Assembly (NCBI GenBank): GCA_036785325.1
Contig: JAXIVH010000017.1
Location: 7,895,545 to 7,959,544 of the forward strand
DNA length: 64,000 nt
From: Urophycis tenuis
Lineage: Eukaryota; Chordata; Actinopteri; Gadiformes; Phycidae
Direction of reading: 5' to 3'
Below, in pieces: positions 1-12,301 of this stretch (its first letter is position 1; each line of letters starts with the position of its first letter). The notes below the pieces were generated by a model that worked only from the letters and a program-made list of their open reading frames with translations, was not told the DNA's origin and ran no database searches. The position numbers were made by a program, and so were the translations under genes.

Positions 1-151
1 ACAGCTGTATGTCTCTGTGAAGGTGGTTGTGAAGAACTGCATCCGGCTGAACAAGTACAAGTGCCGGTGAGGCAGCAACTCTCTCGAGGGGTTGCACGCC
101 CACCTGGTTAACGCCATCCCTTCACAGCGATGTGGGATCATGCCGTTCCAA
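1..151 (+). pseudogene. Exon-like block, partial copy 0 (3' end only)
   Basis: The window opens inside the second half of the exon-like block that recurs thirteen more times downstream. Only the last 151 bases are present, ending at donor CCAA|GTAAGT. The codon that is CGA in three other copies is TGA here (CGG TGA GGC), so the frame reading LNKYKCR stops. It belongs to the unit type marked by CTCCTAG and ACATTTGTCC in the linker, shared with copies 3 and 5. It is a broken copy of unknown protein. Confidence 0.6.
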
Positions 152-161
152 GTAAGTGATT

Positions 162-164
<3 letters not shown>

Positions 165-206
<42 letters not shown>

Positions 207-257
207 GCATATATACACACACACACACGCATATATACACACACATATATATATATA
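165..257. repeat. Compound microsatellite after exon copy 0
   Basis: A (CA)n run, then CGCGCATATATA, a second (CA)n run, GCATATATA, a third short run and a TA run. Open frames through it that read VCVCVC are artefacts of the repeat. The remaining ~185 bp before the satellite array is a conserved non-coding linker. Confidence 0.95.
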
Positions 258-440
258 CTTAAACATAGCTGACCCTTTTTTTCCCCCTTCTCGGGGATTA
301 TGCTCCTAGTTTTGATCTCGGACGTCTGGTCACTTATAGCATATAATAATATTCTATTACTGTTAAGCCAACTATGAATAATAAAACAGGCCAAAACATT
401 TGTCCTTTATCATAGCTACACGTATTACAAAAAAAACGCG

Positions 441-1713
441 TGAATTGAAAAGTTGAAGGTATGTTTTTAGCTGCTGGGTAGACTTCAGTCAACCTGACGC
501 AGTTTTGTCTGTGAGCAACCTAATTGCTCGGGGATGGGCTCATTTTAAGTGGGGAAATCTAAGGTTCCCAACGGCGTATGGCAAGATTATATTCACCAAT
601 GGCCCGTTGAAATACTAAGCTAATTAATTTGTGTTCTGTAAGGAAAGATTGATGTCAATTGAAACGTTAAAGGTATGTTTTTAGCTGCTGGGTAGACTTC
701 ATTCAACCTGACGCAGTTTTGTCTGTGATCAACCAGACTGCTCGCGGATGGGCTCATTTTAAGCGGGGAAATCTAAGCTTTCCAACGGCGTATGGAAAGA
801 CTATATTGACTCATGGGTCGTTGAAATACTAAGCTAATTAATTTGTGTTCTGTAAGGAAAGATTGATGTTAATTGAAACGTTGAAGGTATGTTTTTAGCT
901 GCTGGGTAGACTTCATTCAACCTGACGCAGTTTAGTCTCTGATCAACCAGACTGCTCGCGGATGGGCTCATTTTAAGCGGGGAAATCTAAGCTTTCCAAC
1001 GGCGTATGGCAAGACTATATTGACTCATGGGTCATTGAAATACTAAGCTAATTAATTTGTGTTCTGTAAGGAAAGATTGATGTTAATTGAAACGTTGAAG
1101 GTATGTTTTTAGCTGCTGGGTAGACTTCAGTCAACCTGACGCAGTTTAGTCTGTGATCAACCAGACTGCTCGCGGATGGGCTCATTTTAAGCGGGGAAAT
1201 CTAAGCTTTCCAACGGCGTATGGCAAGAGTATATTGACTCATGGGTCGTTGAAATACTAAGCTAATTAATTTGTGTTCTGTAAGGAAAGATTGATGTTAA
1301 TTGAAACGTTGAAGGTATGTTTTTAGCTGCTGGGTAGACTTCAGTCAACCTGACGCAGTTTAGTCTGTGATCAACCAGACTGCTCGAGGATGGGCTCATT
1401 TTAAGCGGGGAAATCTAAGCTTTCCAACGGCGTATGGCAAGACTATATTCACTAAAGGGTCGTTGAAATACTAAGCTAATTAATTTGTGTTCTGTAAGGA
1501 AAGATTGATGTTAATTGAAACGTTGAAGGTATGTCTTTAGCTGCTGTGTAGACTTCAGTCAACCTGACGCAGATTTGTCTGTGAGCAACCAAATTGCTCG
1601 AAGATGGGCTCATTTTAAACGGGGAAATCTAAGCTTTCCAACGACGTATGGCATGACTATATTTGCCCATGGGTCGTCGAAATAATAAGCTGATTCATGT
1701 GTGTTCTGTTGGC
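441..1713. repeat. 214-bp satellite array S0 (about 6 monomers)
   Basis: Direct repeats of a 214-bp monomer. The landmark AGGTATG falls at about 459, 671, 885, 1099, 1313 and 1527. Interior monomers contain a HindIII site (CTAAGCTTTCC). The first monomer instead reads AAGGTTCCC, and the last is the diverged edge variant (GACGTATGGCATGAC, then GGGTCGTCG). After the array come ~185 bp of AT-rich linker up to the next exon. Confidence 0.95.
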
Positions 1714-1896
1714 TGTGGAAAGAAAATAGCACACAAGTCATACCAAGTCACCTTTATTTTTCAGTGATAAACATTAATAAATAAACAGTATGGACATTGT
1801 ATAAACAGTTGTATAAAAAGTGTAAACGGTATGAACAGTGTTCTTATAAAAGATATCAATATCAATACTGATCACGTGTGTATTTTATATTTCCAG

Positions 1897-2400
1897 GTTA
1901 TTTGTTGATGAGCCAGAGCCTGTGACTCCCACCAATCGGCCCGTTCAGCCCACTGCGTTGTCGTCCTCCACCTGGCCGAAGCCTCCTGCGCCCACCCGCC
2001 TCCAGCCGAGGCCTCCTGCTGCGTCAGCCTGTGGCCCGCCCGCCCCCTGTGTCGGCAGCACCCATACCGCTGGTCCTCCCCGCACAGCCACAGGCCCCCT
2101 CCGTCCTGCTTCGTGGGCCATCCTGCAGCTGTCTCTGCAGTCATCGTGTGTCAAAACCATTCAAACTTGTATATGGTAACATTTCAAAATGACACCAGCA
2201 TAAATGAGGACCTTGCAATAGGTTGTGTGTTACATGACCCCCCTGGCATACAGCTGTATGTCTCTGTGAAGGTGGTTGTGAAGAACTGCATCCGGCTGAA
2301 CAAGTACAAGTGCCGGTGAGGCAGCAACTCTCTCGAGGGGTTGCACGCCCACCTGGTTAACGCCATCCCTTCACAGCGATTTGGGATCATGCCGTTCCAA
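1897..2400 (+). pseudogene. Exon-like block, copy 1 (504 bp, unknown protein)
   Basis: This is the first complete copy and the reference for the others. It starts after TATTTCCAG and ends at CCAA|GTAAGT. From 1898 one frame reads LFVDEPEPV and then a Pro/Thr/Ala/Ser-rich stretch to about 2176, where it stops after QTCIW. A second frame, open from 1912, reads QNDTSINEDLAIGC, DPPGIQLYVSVKVVV and LNKYKCR, and then stops at TGA (2317-2319). Past that stop it continues SNSLEGLHAHLVNAIPS to the donor. The pattern Y-K/R-C-x-R-G-x-x-S-L-E-x-x-H-x-H-L resembles, from memory, the tail of a family of uncharacterised teleost proteins. No frame crosses the whole block, so it is a pseudo-exon, a frameshifted relic or two merged exons. 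This copy has AAT CGG and CAC CTG G where later copies have AAC CGG and CAC CCG G, and TTTGGG near its end. Confidence 0.6.
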
Positions 2401-2410
2401 GTAAGTGATT

Positions 2411-2413
<3 letters not shown>

Positions 2414-2445
<32 letters not shown>

Positions 2446-2497
2446 GCATATATACACACACACACACGCATATATACACACACATATATATATATAC
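2414..2497. repeat. Compound microsatellite after exon copy 1
   Basis: Same CA/CG/TA architecture as the others, 84 bp, one of the shorter alleles. Confidence 0.95.
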
Positions 2498-2680
2498 TTA
2501 AACATAGCTGACCCTTTTTTTCCCCCTTCTCGGGGATTATGCTCCCAGTTTTGATCTCGGACGTCTGGTCACTTATAGCATATAATAATATTCTATTACT
2601 GTTAAGCCAACTATGAATAATAAAACAGGCCAAAACATGTGTCCTTTATCATAGCTACACGTATTACAAAAAAAACACGT

Positions 2681-4165
2681 GAATTGAAAAGTTGAAGGTA
2701 TGTTTTTAGCTGCTGGGTAGACTTCAGTCAACCTGACGCAGTTTTGTCTGTGAGCAACCAAATTGCTCGGGGATGGGCTCATTTTAAGCGGGGAAAACTA
2801 AGGTTCCCAACGGCGTATGGCAAGATTATATTGAGTCATGGGTCGTTGAAATACTAAGCTAATTAATTTCTGTTCTTTATTGAAAGATTGATGTTAATTG
2901 AAACGTTGAAGGTATGTTTTTAGCTGCTGGGTAGACTTCAGTCAACCTGACACAGTTTTGTCTCTGAGCAACCAAATTGCTTGGGGATGGGCTCATTTTA
3001 AGCGGGGAAATCTAAGCTTTCCAACGGCGTATGGCAAGACTATATTGACTCATGGGTCGTTGAAATACTAAGATAATTAATTTGTGTTCTGTAAGGAAAG
3101 ATTGATGTTAATTGAAACGTTGAAGGTATGTTTTTAGCTGCTGGGTAGACTTCAGTCAACCTGACGCAGTTTAGTCTGTGAGCAACCAAATTGCTCAGGG
3201 ATGGGCTCATTATAAGCGGGGAAATCTGAGCTTTCCAACGGCGTATGGCAAGACTATATTCATTAAAGGGTCGTTGAAATACTAAGCTAATTAATTTGTG
3301 TTCTGTAAGGAAAGATTGATGTTAATTGAAACGTTAAAGGTATGTTTTTAGCTGCTGGGTAGACTTCATTCAACCTGACGCAGTTTAGTCTGTGATCAAC
3401 CAGACTGCTCGCGGATGGGCTCATTTTAAGCGGGGAAATCTAAGCTTTCCAACGGCGTATGGCAAGACTATATTGACTCATGGGTCATTGAAATACTAAG
3501 CTAATTAATTTGTGTTCTGTAAGGAAAGATTGATGTTAATTGAAACGTTGAAGGTATGTTTTTAGCTGCTGGGTAGACTTCAGTCAACCTGACGCAGTTT
3601 AGTCTGTGATCAACCAGACTGCTCGCGGATGGGCTCATTTTAAGCGGGGAAATCTAAGCTTTCCAACGGCGTATGGCAAGAGTATATTGACTCATGGGTC
3701 GTTGAAATACTAAGCTAATTAATTTGTGTTCTGTAAGGAAAGATTGATGTTAATTGAAACGTTGAAGGTATGTTTTTAGCTGCTGGGTAGACTTCAGTCA
3801 ACCTGACGCAGTTTAGTCTGTGATCAACCAGACTGCTCGAGGATGGGCTCATTTTAAGCGAGGAAATCTAAGCTTTCCAACGGCGTATGGCAAGACTATA
3901 TTCACTAAAGGGTCGTTGAAATACTAAGCTAATTAATTTGTGTTCTGTAAGGAAAGATTGATGTTAATTGAAACGTTGAAGGTATGTCTTTAGCTGCTGT
4001 CTAGACTTCAGTCAACCTGACGCAGATTTGTCTGTGAGCAACCAAATTGCTCGGAGATGGGCTCATTTTAAACGGGAAAATCTAAGCTTTCCAACGACGT
4101 ATGGCATGACTATATTTGCCCATGGGTCGTCGAAATAATAAGCTGATTCATGTGTGTTCTGTTGG
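2681..4165. repeat. 214-bp satellite array S1 (about 7 monomers)
   Basis: Seven direct monomers between exon copies 1 and 2. The first has AAGGTTCCC without HindIII, the interior ones have AAGCTT, and the last is the edge variant. It alternates monomers with GATCAACCAGACTGCTCG and with GAGCAACCAAATTGCT. Confidence 0.95.
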
Positions 4166-4349
4166 CTGTGGAAAGAAAATAGCACACAAGTCATACCAAG
4201 TCACCTTTATTTTTCAGTGATAAACATTAATAAATAAACAGTATGGACATTGTATAAACAGTTGTATAAAAAGTGTAAACGGTATGAACAGTGTTCTTAT
4301 AAAAGATATCAATATCAATACTGATCACGTGTGTATTTTATATTTCCAG

Positions 4350-4853
4350 GTTATTTGTTGATGAGCCAGAGCCTGTGACTCCCACCAATCGGCCCGTTCA
4401 GCCCACTGCGTTGTCGTCCTCCACCTGGCCGAAGCCTCCTGCGCCCACCCGCCTCCAGCCGAGGCCTCCTGCTGCGTCAGCCTGTGGCCCGCCCGCCCCC
4501 TGTGTCGGCAGCACCCATACCGCTGGTCCTCCCCGCACAGCCACAGGCCCCCTCCGTCCTGCTTCGTGGGCCATCCTGCAGCTGTCTCTGCAGTCATCGT
4601 GTGTCAAAACCATTCAAACTTGTATATGGTAACATTTCAAAATGACACCAGCATAAATGAGGACCTTGCAATAGGTTGTGTGTTACATGACCCCCCTGGC
4701 ATACAGCTGTATGTCTCTGTGAAGGTGGTTGTGAAGAACTGCATCCGGCTGAACAAGTACAAGTGCCGGTGAGGCAGCAACTCTCTCGAGGGGTTGCACG
4801 CCCACCTGGTTAACGCCATCCCTTCACAGCGATGTGGGATCATGCCGTTCCAA
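4350..4853 (+). pseudogene. Exon-like block, copy 2
   Basis: Exactly 504 bp between TTCCAG and GTAAGT. It shares AAT CGG and CAC CTG G (Trp in the first frame) only with copy 1, so copies 1 and 2 form a subgroup. TGA interrupts the second frame at the CGA position. The protein family is unrecognised. Confidence 0.6.
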
Positions 4854-4863
4854 GTAAGTGATT

Positions 4864-4866
<3 letters not shown>

Positions 4867-4908
<42 letters not shown>

Positions 4909-4960
4909 GCATATATACACACACACACACGCATATATACACACACATATATATATATAC
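4867..4960. repeat. Compound microsatellite after exon copy 2
   Basis: 94 bp of CA, CGCGCATATATA, CA and TA blocks. The linker after it has TTTTTATCTCGG where other copies have TTTTGATCTCGG. Confidence 0.95.
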
Positions 4961-5142
4961 TTAAACATAGCTGACCCTTTTTTTCCCCCTTCTCGGGGAT
5001 TATGCTCCCAGTTTTTATCTCGGACGTCTGGTCACTTATAGCATATAATAATATTCTATTACTGTTAAGCCAACTATGAATAATAAAACAGGCCAAAACA
5101 TGTGTCCTTTATCATAGCTACACGTATTACAAAAAAAACGCG

Positions 5143-8100
5143 TGAATTGAAAAGTTGAAGGTATGTTTTTAGCTGCTGGGTAGACTTCATTCAACCTGAC
5201 GCAGTTTAGTCTGTGATCAACCAGACTGCTCGCGGATGGGCTCATTTTAAGCGGGGAAATCTAAGCTTTCCAACGGCGTATGGCAAGACTATATTAACTC
5301 ATGGGTCGTTGAAATACTAAGCTAATTAATTTGTGTTCTGTAAGGAAAGATTGATGTTAATTGAAACGTTGAAGGTATGTTTTTAGCTGCTGGGTAGACT
5401 TCACTCAACCTGACACAGTTTTGTCTGTGATCAACCAGACTGCTGGCGGATGGGCTCATTTTAAGCAGGGAAATCTAAGCTTTTCAACGGCGTATGGTAA
5501 GACTATATTCACCAAAGGGCCGTTGAAATACTAAGCTAATTAATTTGTGTTCTGTAAGGAAAGATTGATGTTAATTGAAACGTTAAAGGTATGTTTTTGG
5601 CTGCTGGGTAGACTTCATTCAACCTGACGCAGTTTAGCCTGTGATCAACCAGACTGCTCGCGGATGGGCTCATTTTAAGCGGGGAAATCTAAGCTTTCCA
5701 ACGGCGTATGGCAAGACTATATTGACTCATGGGTCGTTGAAATACTAAGCTAATTAATTTGTGATCTGTAAGGAAAGATTGATGTTAATTGAAACGTTGA
5801 AGGTATGTTTTTAGCTGCTGGGTAGACTTCAGTCAACCTGACACAGTTTTGTCTCTGAGCAACCAAATTGCTTGGGGATGGGCTCATTTTAAGCGGGGAA
5901 ATCTAAGCTTTCCAACGGCGTATGGCAAGACTATATTGACTCATGGGTCGTTGAAATACTAAGATAATTAATTTGTGTTCTGTAAGGAAAGATTGATGTT
6001 AATTGAAACGTTGAAGGTATGTTTTTAGCTGCTGGGTAGACTTCACTCAACCTGACACAGTTTTGTCTGTGATCAACCAGACTGCTGGCGGATGGGCTCA
6101 TTTTAAGCAGGGAAATCTAAGCTTTTCAACGGCGTATGGTAAGACTATATTCACCAAAGGGCCGTTGAAATACTAAGCTAATTAATTTGTGTTCTGTAAG
6201 GAAAGATTGATGTTAATTGAAACGTTAAAGGTATGTTTTTGGCTGCTGGGTAGACTTCATTCAACCTGACGCAGTTTAGTCTGTGATCAACCAGACTGCT
6301 CGCGGATGGGCTCATTTTAAGCGGGGAAATCTAAGCTTTCCAACGGCGTATGGCAAGACTATATTGACTCATGGGTCGTTGAAATACTAAGCTTATTAAT
6401 TTGTGTTCTGTAAGGAAAGATTGATGTTAATTGAAACGTTGAAGGTATGTTTTTAGCTGCTGGGTAGACTTCACTCAACCTGACACAGTTTTGTCTGTGA
6501 TCAACCAGACTGCTGGCGGATGGGCTCATTTTAAGCAGGGAAATCTAAGCTTTTCAACGGCGTATGGTAAGACTATATTCACCAAAGGGCCGTTGAAATA
6601 CTAAGCTAATTAATTTGTGTTCTGTAAGGAAAGATTGATGTTAATTGAAACGTTAAAGGTATGTTTTTGGCTGCTGGGTAGACTTCATTCAACCTGACGC
6701 AGTTTAGTCTGTGATCAACCAGACTGCTCGCGGATGGGCTCATTTTAAGCGGGGAAATCTAAGCTTTCCAACGGCGTATGGCAAGACTATATTGACTCAT
6801 GGGTCGTTGAAATACTAAGCTAATTAATTTGTGTTCTGTAAGGAAAGATTGATGTTAATTGAAACGTTGAAGGTATGTTTTTAGCTGCTGGGTAGACTTC
6901 AGTCAACCTGACACAGTTTAGTCTGTGAGCAACCAAATTGCTCGGGGATGGGCTCATTATAAGCGGGGAAATCTAAGCTTTCCAACGGCGTATGGCAAGA
7001 CTATATTCACCAAAGGGTCGTTGAAATACTTAGCTAATTAATTTGTGTTCTGTAAGGAAAGATTGATGTTAATTGAAACGTTGAAGGTATGTTTTTAGCT
7101 GCTGGGTAGACTTCGGTCAACCTGACGCAGTTTAGTCTGTGATCAACCAGACTGCTCGCGGATGGGCTCATTTTAAGCGGGGAAATCTAAGCTTTCCAAC
7201 GGCGTATGGCAAGACTATATTAACTCATGGGTCGTTGAAATACTAAGCTAATTAATTTGTGTTCTGTAAGGAAAGATTGATGTTAATTGAAACGTTGAAG
7301 GTATGTTTTTAGCTGCTGGGTAGACTTCAGTCAACCTGACGCAGTTTAGTCTGTCATCAACCAGACTGCTCGCGGATGGGCTCATTTTAAGCGGGGAAAT
7401 CTAAGCTTTCCAACGGCGTATGGCAAGACTATATTGACTCATTGGTCGTTGAAATACTAAGCTAATTAATTTGTGATCTGTAAGGAAAGATTGATGTTAA
7501 TTGAAACGTTGAAGGTATGTTTTTAGCTGCTGGGTAGACTTCAGTCAACCTGACACAGTTTTGTCTCTGAGCAACCAAATTGCTTGTGGATGGGCTCATT
7601 TTAAGCGGGGAAATCTAAGCTTTCCAACGGCGTATGGCAAGACTATATTGACTCATGGGTCGTTGAAATACTAAGATAATTAATTTGTGTTCTGTAAGGA
7701 AAGATTGATGTTAATTGAAACGTTGAAGGTATGTTTTTAGCTGCTGGGTAGACTTCACTCAACCTGACACAGTTTTGTCTGTGATCAACCAGACTGCTGG
7801 TGGATGGGCTCATTTTAAGCAGGGAAATCTAAGCTTTTCAACGGCGTATGGTAAGACTATATTCACCAAAGGGCCGTTGAAATACTAAGCTAATTAATTT
7901 GTGTTCTGTAAGGAAAGATTGATGTTAATTGAAACGTTAAAGGTATGTTTTTGGCTGCTGGGTAGACTTCATTCAACCTGACGCAGTTTAGTCTGTGATC
8001 AACCAGACTGCTCGCGGATGGGCTCATTTTAAGCGGGGAAATCTAAGCTTTCCAACGGCGTATGGCAAGACTATATTGACTCATGGGTCGTTGAAATACT

Positions 8101-9838
8101 AAGCTAATTAATTTGTGTTCTGTAAGGAAAGATTGATGTTAATTGAAACGTTGAAGGTATGTTTTTAGCTGCTGGGTAGACTTCAGTCAACCTGACACAG
8201 TTTAGTCTGTGAGCAACCAAATTGCTCGGGGATGGGCTCATTATAAGCGGGGAAATCTAAGCTTTCCAACGGCTTATGGCAAGACTATATTGACTCATGG
8301 GTCGTTGAAATACTAAGATAATTAATTTGTGTTCTGTAAGGAAAGATTGATGTTAATTGAAACGTTGAAGGTATGTTTTTAGCTGCTGGGTAGACTTCAC
8401 TCAACCTGACACAGTTTTGTCTGTGATCAACCAGACTGCTGGCGGATGGGCTCATTTTAAGCAGGGAAATCTAAGCTTTTCAACGGCGTATGGTAAGACT
8501 ATATTCACCAAAGGGCCGTTGAAATACTAAGCTAATTAATTTGTGTTCTGTAAGGAAAGATTGATGTTAATTGAAACGTTAAAGGTATGTTTTTGGCTGC
8601 TGGGTAGACTTCATTCAACCTGACGCAGTTTAGTCTGTGATCAACCAGACTGCTCGCGGATGGGCTCATTTTAAGCGGGGAAATCTAAGCTTTCCAACGG
8701 CGTATGGCAAGACTATATTGACTCATGGGTCGTTGAAATACTAAGCTAATTAATTTGTGTTCTGTAAGGAAAGATTGATGTTAATTGAAACGTTGAAGGT
8801 ATGTTTTTAGCTGCTGGGTAGACTTCAGTCAACCTGACACAGTTTAGTCTGTGAGCAACCAAATTGCTCGTGGATGGGCTCATTATAAGCGGGGAAATCT
8901 AAGCTTTCCAACGGCGTATGGCAAGACTATATTCACCAAAGGGTCGTTGAAATACTTAGCTAATTAATTTGTGTTCTGTAAGGAAAGATTGATGTTAATT
9001 GAAACGTTGAAGGTATGTTTTTAGCTGCTGGGTAGACTTCGGTCAACCTGACGCAGTTTAGTCTGTGATCAACCAGACTGCTCGCGGATGGGCTCATTTT
9101 AAGCGGGGAAATCTAAGCTTTCCAACGGCGTATGGCAAGACTATATTAACTCATGGGTCGTTGAAATACTAAGCTAATTAATTTGTGTTCTGTAAGGAAA
9201 GATTGATGTTAATTGAAACGTTGAAGGTATGTCTTTAGCTGCTGTGTAGACTTCAGTCAACCTGACGCAGTTTTGTCTGTGAGCAAGCAGACTGCTCGCG
9301 GATGGGCTCATTTTAAGCGGGGAAATCTAAGCTTTCCAACGGCGTATGGCAAGACTATATTGACTCATTGGTCGTTGAAATACTAAGCTAATTAATTTGT
9401 GATCTGTAAGGAAAGATTGATGTTAATTGAAACGTTGAAGGTATGTTTTTAGCTGCTGGGTAGACTTCAGTCAACCTGACACAGTTTTGTCTCTGAGCAA
9501 CCAAATTGCTTGGGGATGGGCTCATTATAAGCGGGGAAATCTAAGCTTTTCAACGGCGTATGGCAAGAGTATATTGACTCATGGGTCGTTGAAATACTAA
9601 GATAATTAATTTGTGTTCTGTAAGGAAAGATTGATGTTAATTGAAACGTTGAAGGTATGTCTTTAGCTGCTGTGTAGACTTCAGTCAACCTGACGCAGAT
9701 TTGTCTGTGAGCAACCAAATTGCTCGGAGATGGGCTCATTTTAAACGGGGAAATCTAAGCTTTCCAACGACGTATGGCATGACTATATTTGCCCATGGGT
9801 CGTCGAAATAATAAGCTGATTCATGTGTGTTCTGTTGG
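5143..9838. repeat. 214-bp satellite array S2 with higher-order structure (about 22 monomers)
   Basis: The longest array. Monomers can be typed by private variants. P has CTGGCGG, AGCAGGG, TTTTCAACGG and GGTAAG. Q has TTAAAGG and TTTTTGGCTGC. R has CTCTGAGC, TTGGGG and AAGATAATTA. S has ATTATAAGC and ACTTAGC. T has CGGTCAACC. U has CATTGGTCG and GTGATCTG. Read by eye the order is about: start, P, Q, R, P, Q, P, Q, S, T, U, R, P, Q, S/R hybrid, P, Q, S, T, U, R, edge. A six-monomer block PQSTUR (~1,284 bp) therefore occurs twice, with extra PQ dimers. The array ends with the same edge variant as all complete arrays. Confidence 0.93.
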
Positions 9839-10022
9839 CTGTGGAAAGAAAATAGCACACAAGTCATACCAAGTCACCTTTATTTTTCAGTGATAAACAT
9901 TAATAAATAAACAGTATGGACATTGTATAAACAGTTGTATAAAAAGTGTAAACGGTATGAACAGTGTTCTTATAAAAGATATCAATATCAATACTGATCA
10001 CGTGTGTATTTTATATTTCCAG

Positions 10023-10526
10023 GTTATTTGTTGATGAGCCAGAGCCTGTGACTCCCACCAACCGGCCCGTTCAGCCCACTGCGTTGTCGTCCTCCACCCG
10101 GCCGAAGCCTCCTGCGCCCACCCGCCTCCAGCCGAGGCCTCCTGCTGCGTCAGCCTGTGGCCCGCCCGCCCCCTGTGTCGGCAGCACCCATACCGCTGGT
10201 CCTCCCCGCACAGCCACAGGCCCCCTCCGTCCTGCTTCGTGGGCCATCCTGCAGCTGTCTCTGCAGTCATCGTGTGTCAAAACCATTCAAACTTGTATAT
10301 GGTAACATTTCAAAATGACACCAGCATAAATGAGGACCTTGCAATAGGTTGTGTGTTACATGACCCCCCTGGCATACAGCTGTATGTCTCTGTGAAGGTG
10401 GTTGTGAAGAACTGCATCCGGCTGAACAAGTACAAGTGCCGGTGAGGCAGCAACTCTCTCGAGGGGTTGCACGCCCACCTGGTTAACGCCATCCCTTCAC
10501 AGCGATGTGGGATCATGCCGTTCCAA
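10023..10526 (+). pseudogene. Exon-like block, copy 3
   Basis: 504 bp. It has AAC CGG and CAC CCG G, the majority form. TGA breaks the second frame. The following linker carries CTCCTAG and ACATTTGTCC, which mark it as the same unit type as copies 0 and 5. Confidence 0.6.
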
Positions 10527-10536
10527 GTAAGTGATT

Positions 10537-10539
<3 letters not shown>

Positions 10540-10581
<42 letters not shown>

Positions 10582-10633
10582 GCATATATACACACACACA
10601 CACGCATATATACACACACATATATATATATAC
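10540..10633. repeat. Compound microsatellite after exon copy 3
   Basis: 94 bp, same block order. It is identical in plan to the tracts after copies 0 and 5. Confidence 0.95.
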
Positions 10634-10814
10634 TTAAACATAGCTGACCCTTTTTTTCCCCCTTCTCGGGGATTATGCTCCTAGTTTTGATCTCGGACGT
10701 CTGGTCACTTATAGCATATAATAATATTCTATTACTGTTAAGCCAACTATGAATAATAAAACAGGCCAAAACATTTGTCCTTTATCATAGCTACACGTGT
10801 TACAAAAAAAACGC

Positions 10815-12301
10815 GTGAATTGAAAAGTTGAAGGTATGTTTTTAGCTGCTGGGTAGACTTCAGTCAACCTGACGCAGTTTTGTCTGTGAGCAACCAAATT
10901 GCTCGGGGATGGGCTCATTTTAAGTGGGGAAATCTAAGGTTCCCAACGGCGTATGGCAAGATTATATTCACCAATGGCCCGTTGAAATACTAAGCTAATT
11001 AATTTGTGTTCTGTAAGGAAAGATTGATGTCAATTGAAACGTTAAAGGTATGTTTTTAGCTGCTGGGTAGACTTCATTCAACCTGACGCAGTTTTGTCTG
11101 TGATCAACCAGACTGCTCGCGGATGGGCTCATTTTAAGCGGGGAAATCTAAGCTTTCCAACGGCGTATGGAAAGACTATATTGACTCATGGGTCGTTGAA
11201 ATACTAAGCTAATTAATTTGTGTTCTGTAAGGAAAGATTGATGTTAATTGAAACGTTGAAGGTATGTTTTTAGCTGCTGGGTAGACTTCAGTCAACCTGA
11301 CGCAGTTTAGTCTGTGAGCAACCAAATTGCTCAGGGATGGGCTCATTATAAGCGGGGAAATCTAAGCTTTCCAACGGCGTATGGCAAGACTATATTCACC
11401 AAAGGGTCGTTGAAATACTAAGCTAATTAATTTGTGTTCTGTAAGGAAAGATTGATGTTAATTGAAACGTTAAAGGTATGTTTTTAGCTGCTGGGTAGAC
11501 TTCATTCAACCTGACGCAGTTTAGTCTGTGATCAACCAGACTGCTCGCGGATGGGCTCATTTTAAGCGGGGAAATCTAAGCTTTCCAACGGCGTATGGCA
11601 AGACTATATTAACTCATGGGTCGTTGAAATACTAAGCTAATTAATTTGTGTTCTGTAAGGAAAGATTGATGTTAATTGAAACGTTGAAGGTATGTCTTTA
11701 GCTGCTGTGTAGACTTCAGTCAACCTGATGCAGTTTTGTCTGTGAGCAAGCAGACTGCTCGCGGATGGGCTCATTTTAAGCGGGGAAATCTAAGCTTTCC
11801 AACGGCGTATGGCAAGACTATATTGACTCATTGGTCGTTGAAATACTAAGCTAATTAATTTGTGATCTGTAAGGAAAGATTGATGTTAATTGAAACGTTG
11901 AAGGTATGTTTTTAGCTGCTGGGTAGACTTCAGTCAACCTGACACAGTTTTGTCTCTGAGCAACCAAATTGCTTGGGGATGGGCTCATTATAAGCGGGGA
12001 AATCTAAGCTTTTCAACGGCGTATGGCAAGACTATATTGACTCATGGGTCGTTGAAATACTAAGATAATTAATTTGTGTTCTGTAAGGAAAGATTGATGT
12101 TAATTGAAACGTTGAAGGTATGTCTTTAGCTGCTGTGTAGACTTCAGTCAACCTGACGCAGATTTGTCTGTGAGCAACCAAATTGCTCGGAGATGGGCTC
12201 ATTTTAAACGGGGAAATCTAAGCTTTCCAACGACGTATGGCATGACTATATTTGCCCATGGGTCGTCGAAATAATAAGCTGATTCATGTGTGTTCTGTTG
12301 G
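10815..12301. repeat. 214-bp satellite array S3 (about 7 monomers)
   Basis: Seven monomers. The first has AAGTGGGG and TTCACCAATGGCCCG, shared with arrays S0 and S5, so these three descend from one unit. The last monomer is the edge variant. Confidence 0.95.

Noticed and set aside
122..394. Minus-strand frames across the microsatellites (VCVCVC, MACFIIHSWLN)
   Set aside because: They depend on CA-repeat length and are cut or extended between copies. The rest of the frame is non-coding linker.
1872..2144. Minus-strand frames opposite the exon block (MTAETAAGWPTK, MVLTHDDCRD)
   Set aside because: They are shadows of the GC-rich, Pro-coding plus strand. Splice signals at the block ends point to plus-strand use.
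2573..2782. A 69-codon minus-strand frame from linker into the first satellite monomer (MSPSPSNLV), present at most units
   Set aside because: It is made half of satellite monomer and half of linker. It recurs only because the unit recurs.
5143..9838. Possible CENP-B box in the 214-bp monomer (CGTTGGAAA on the minus strand)
   Set aside because: Only the central nine bases match. The essential TTCG and CGGG parts are missing, so a centromeric role cannot be argued from this.
5143..9838. CRISPR-like array (regular repeats with variable parts)
   Set aside because: The period is 214 bp with no spacer between monomers, and all surrounding evidence is vertebrate.
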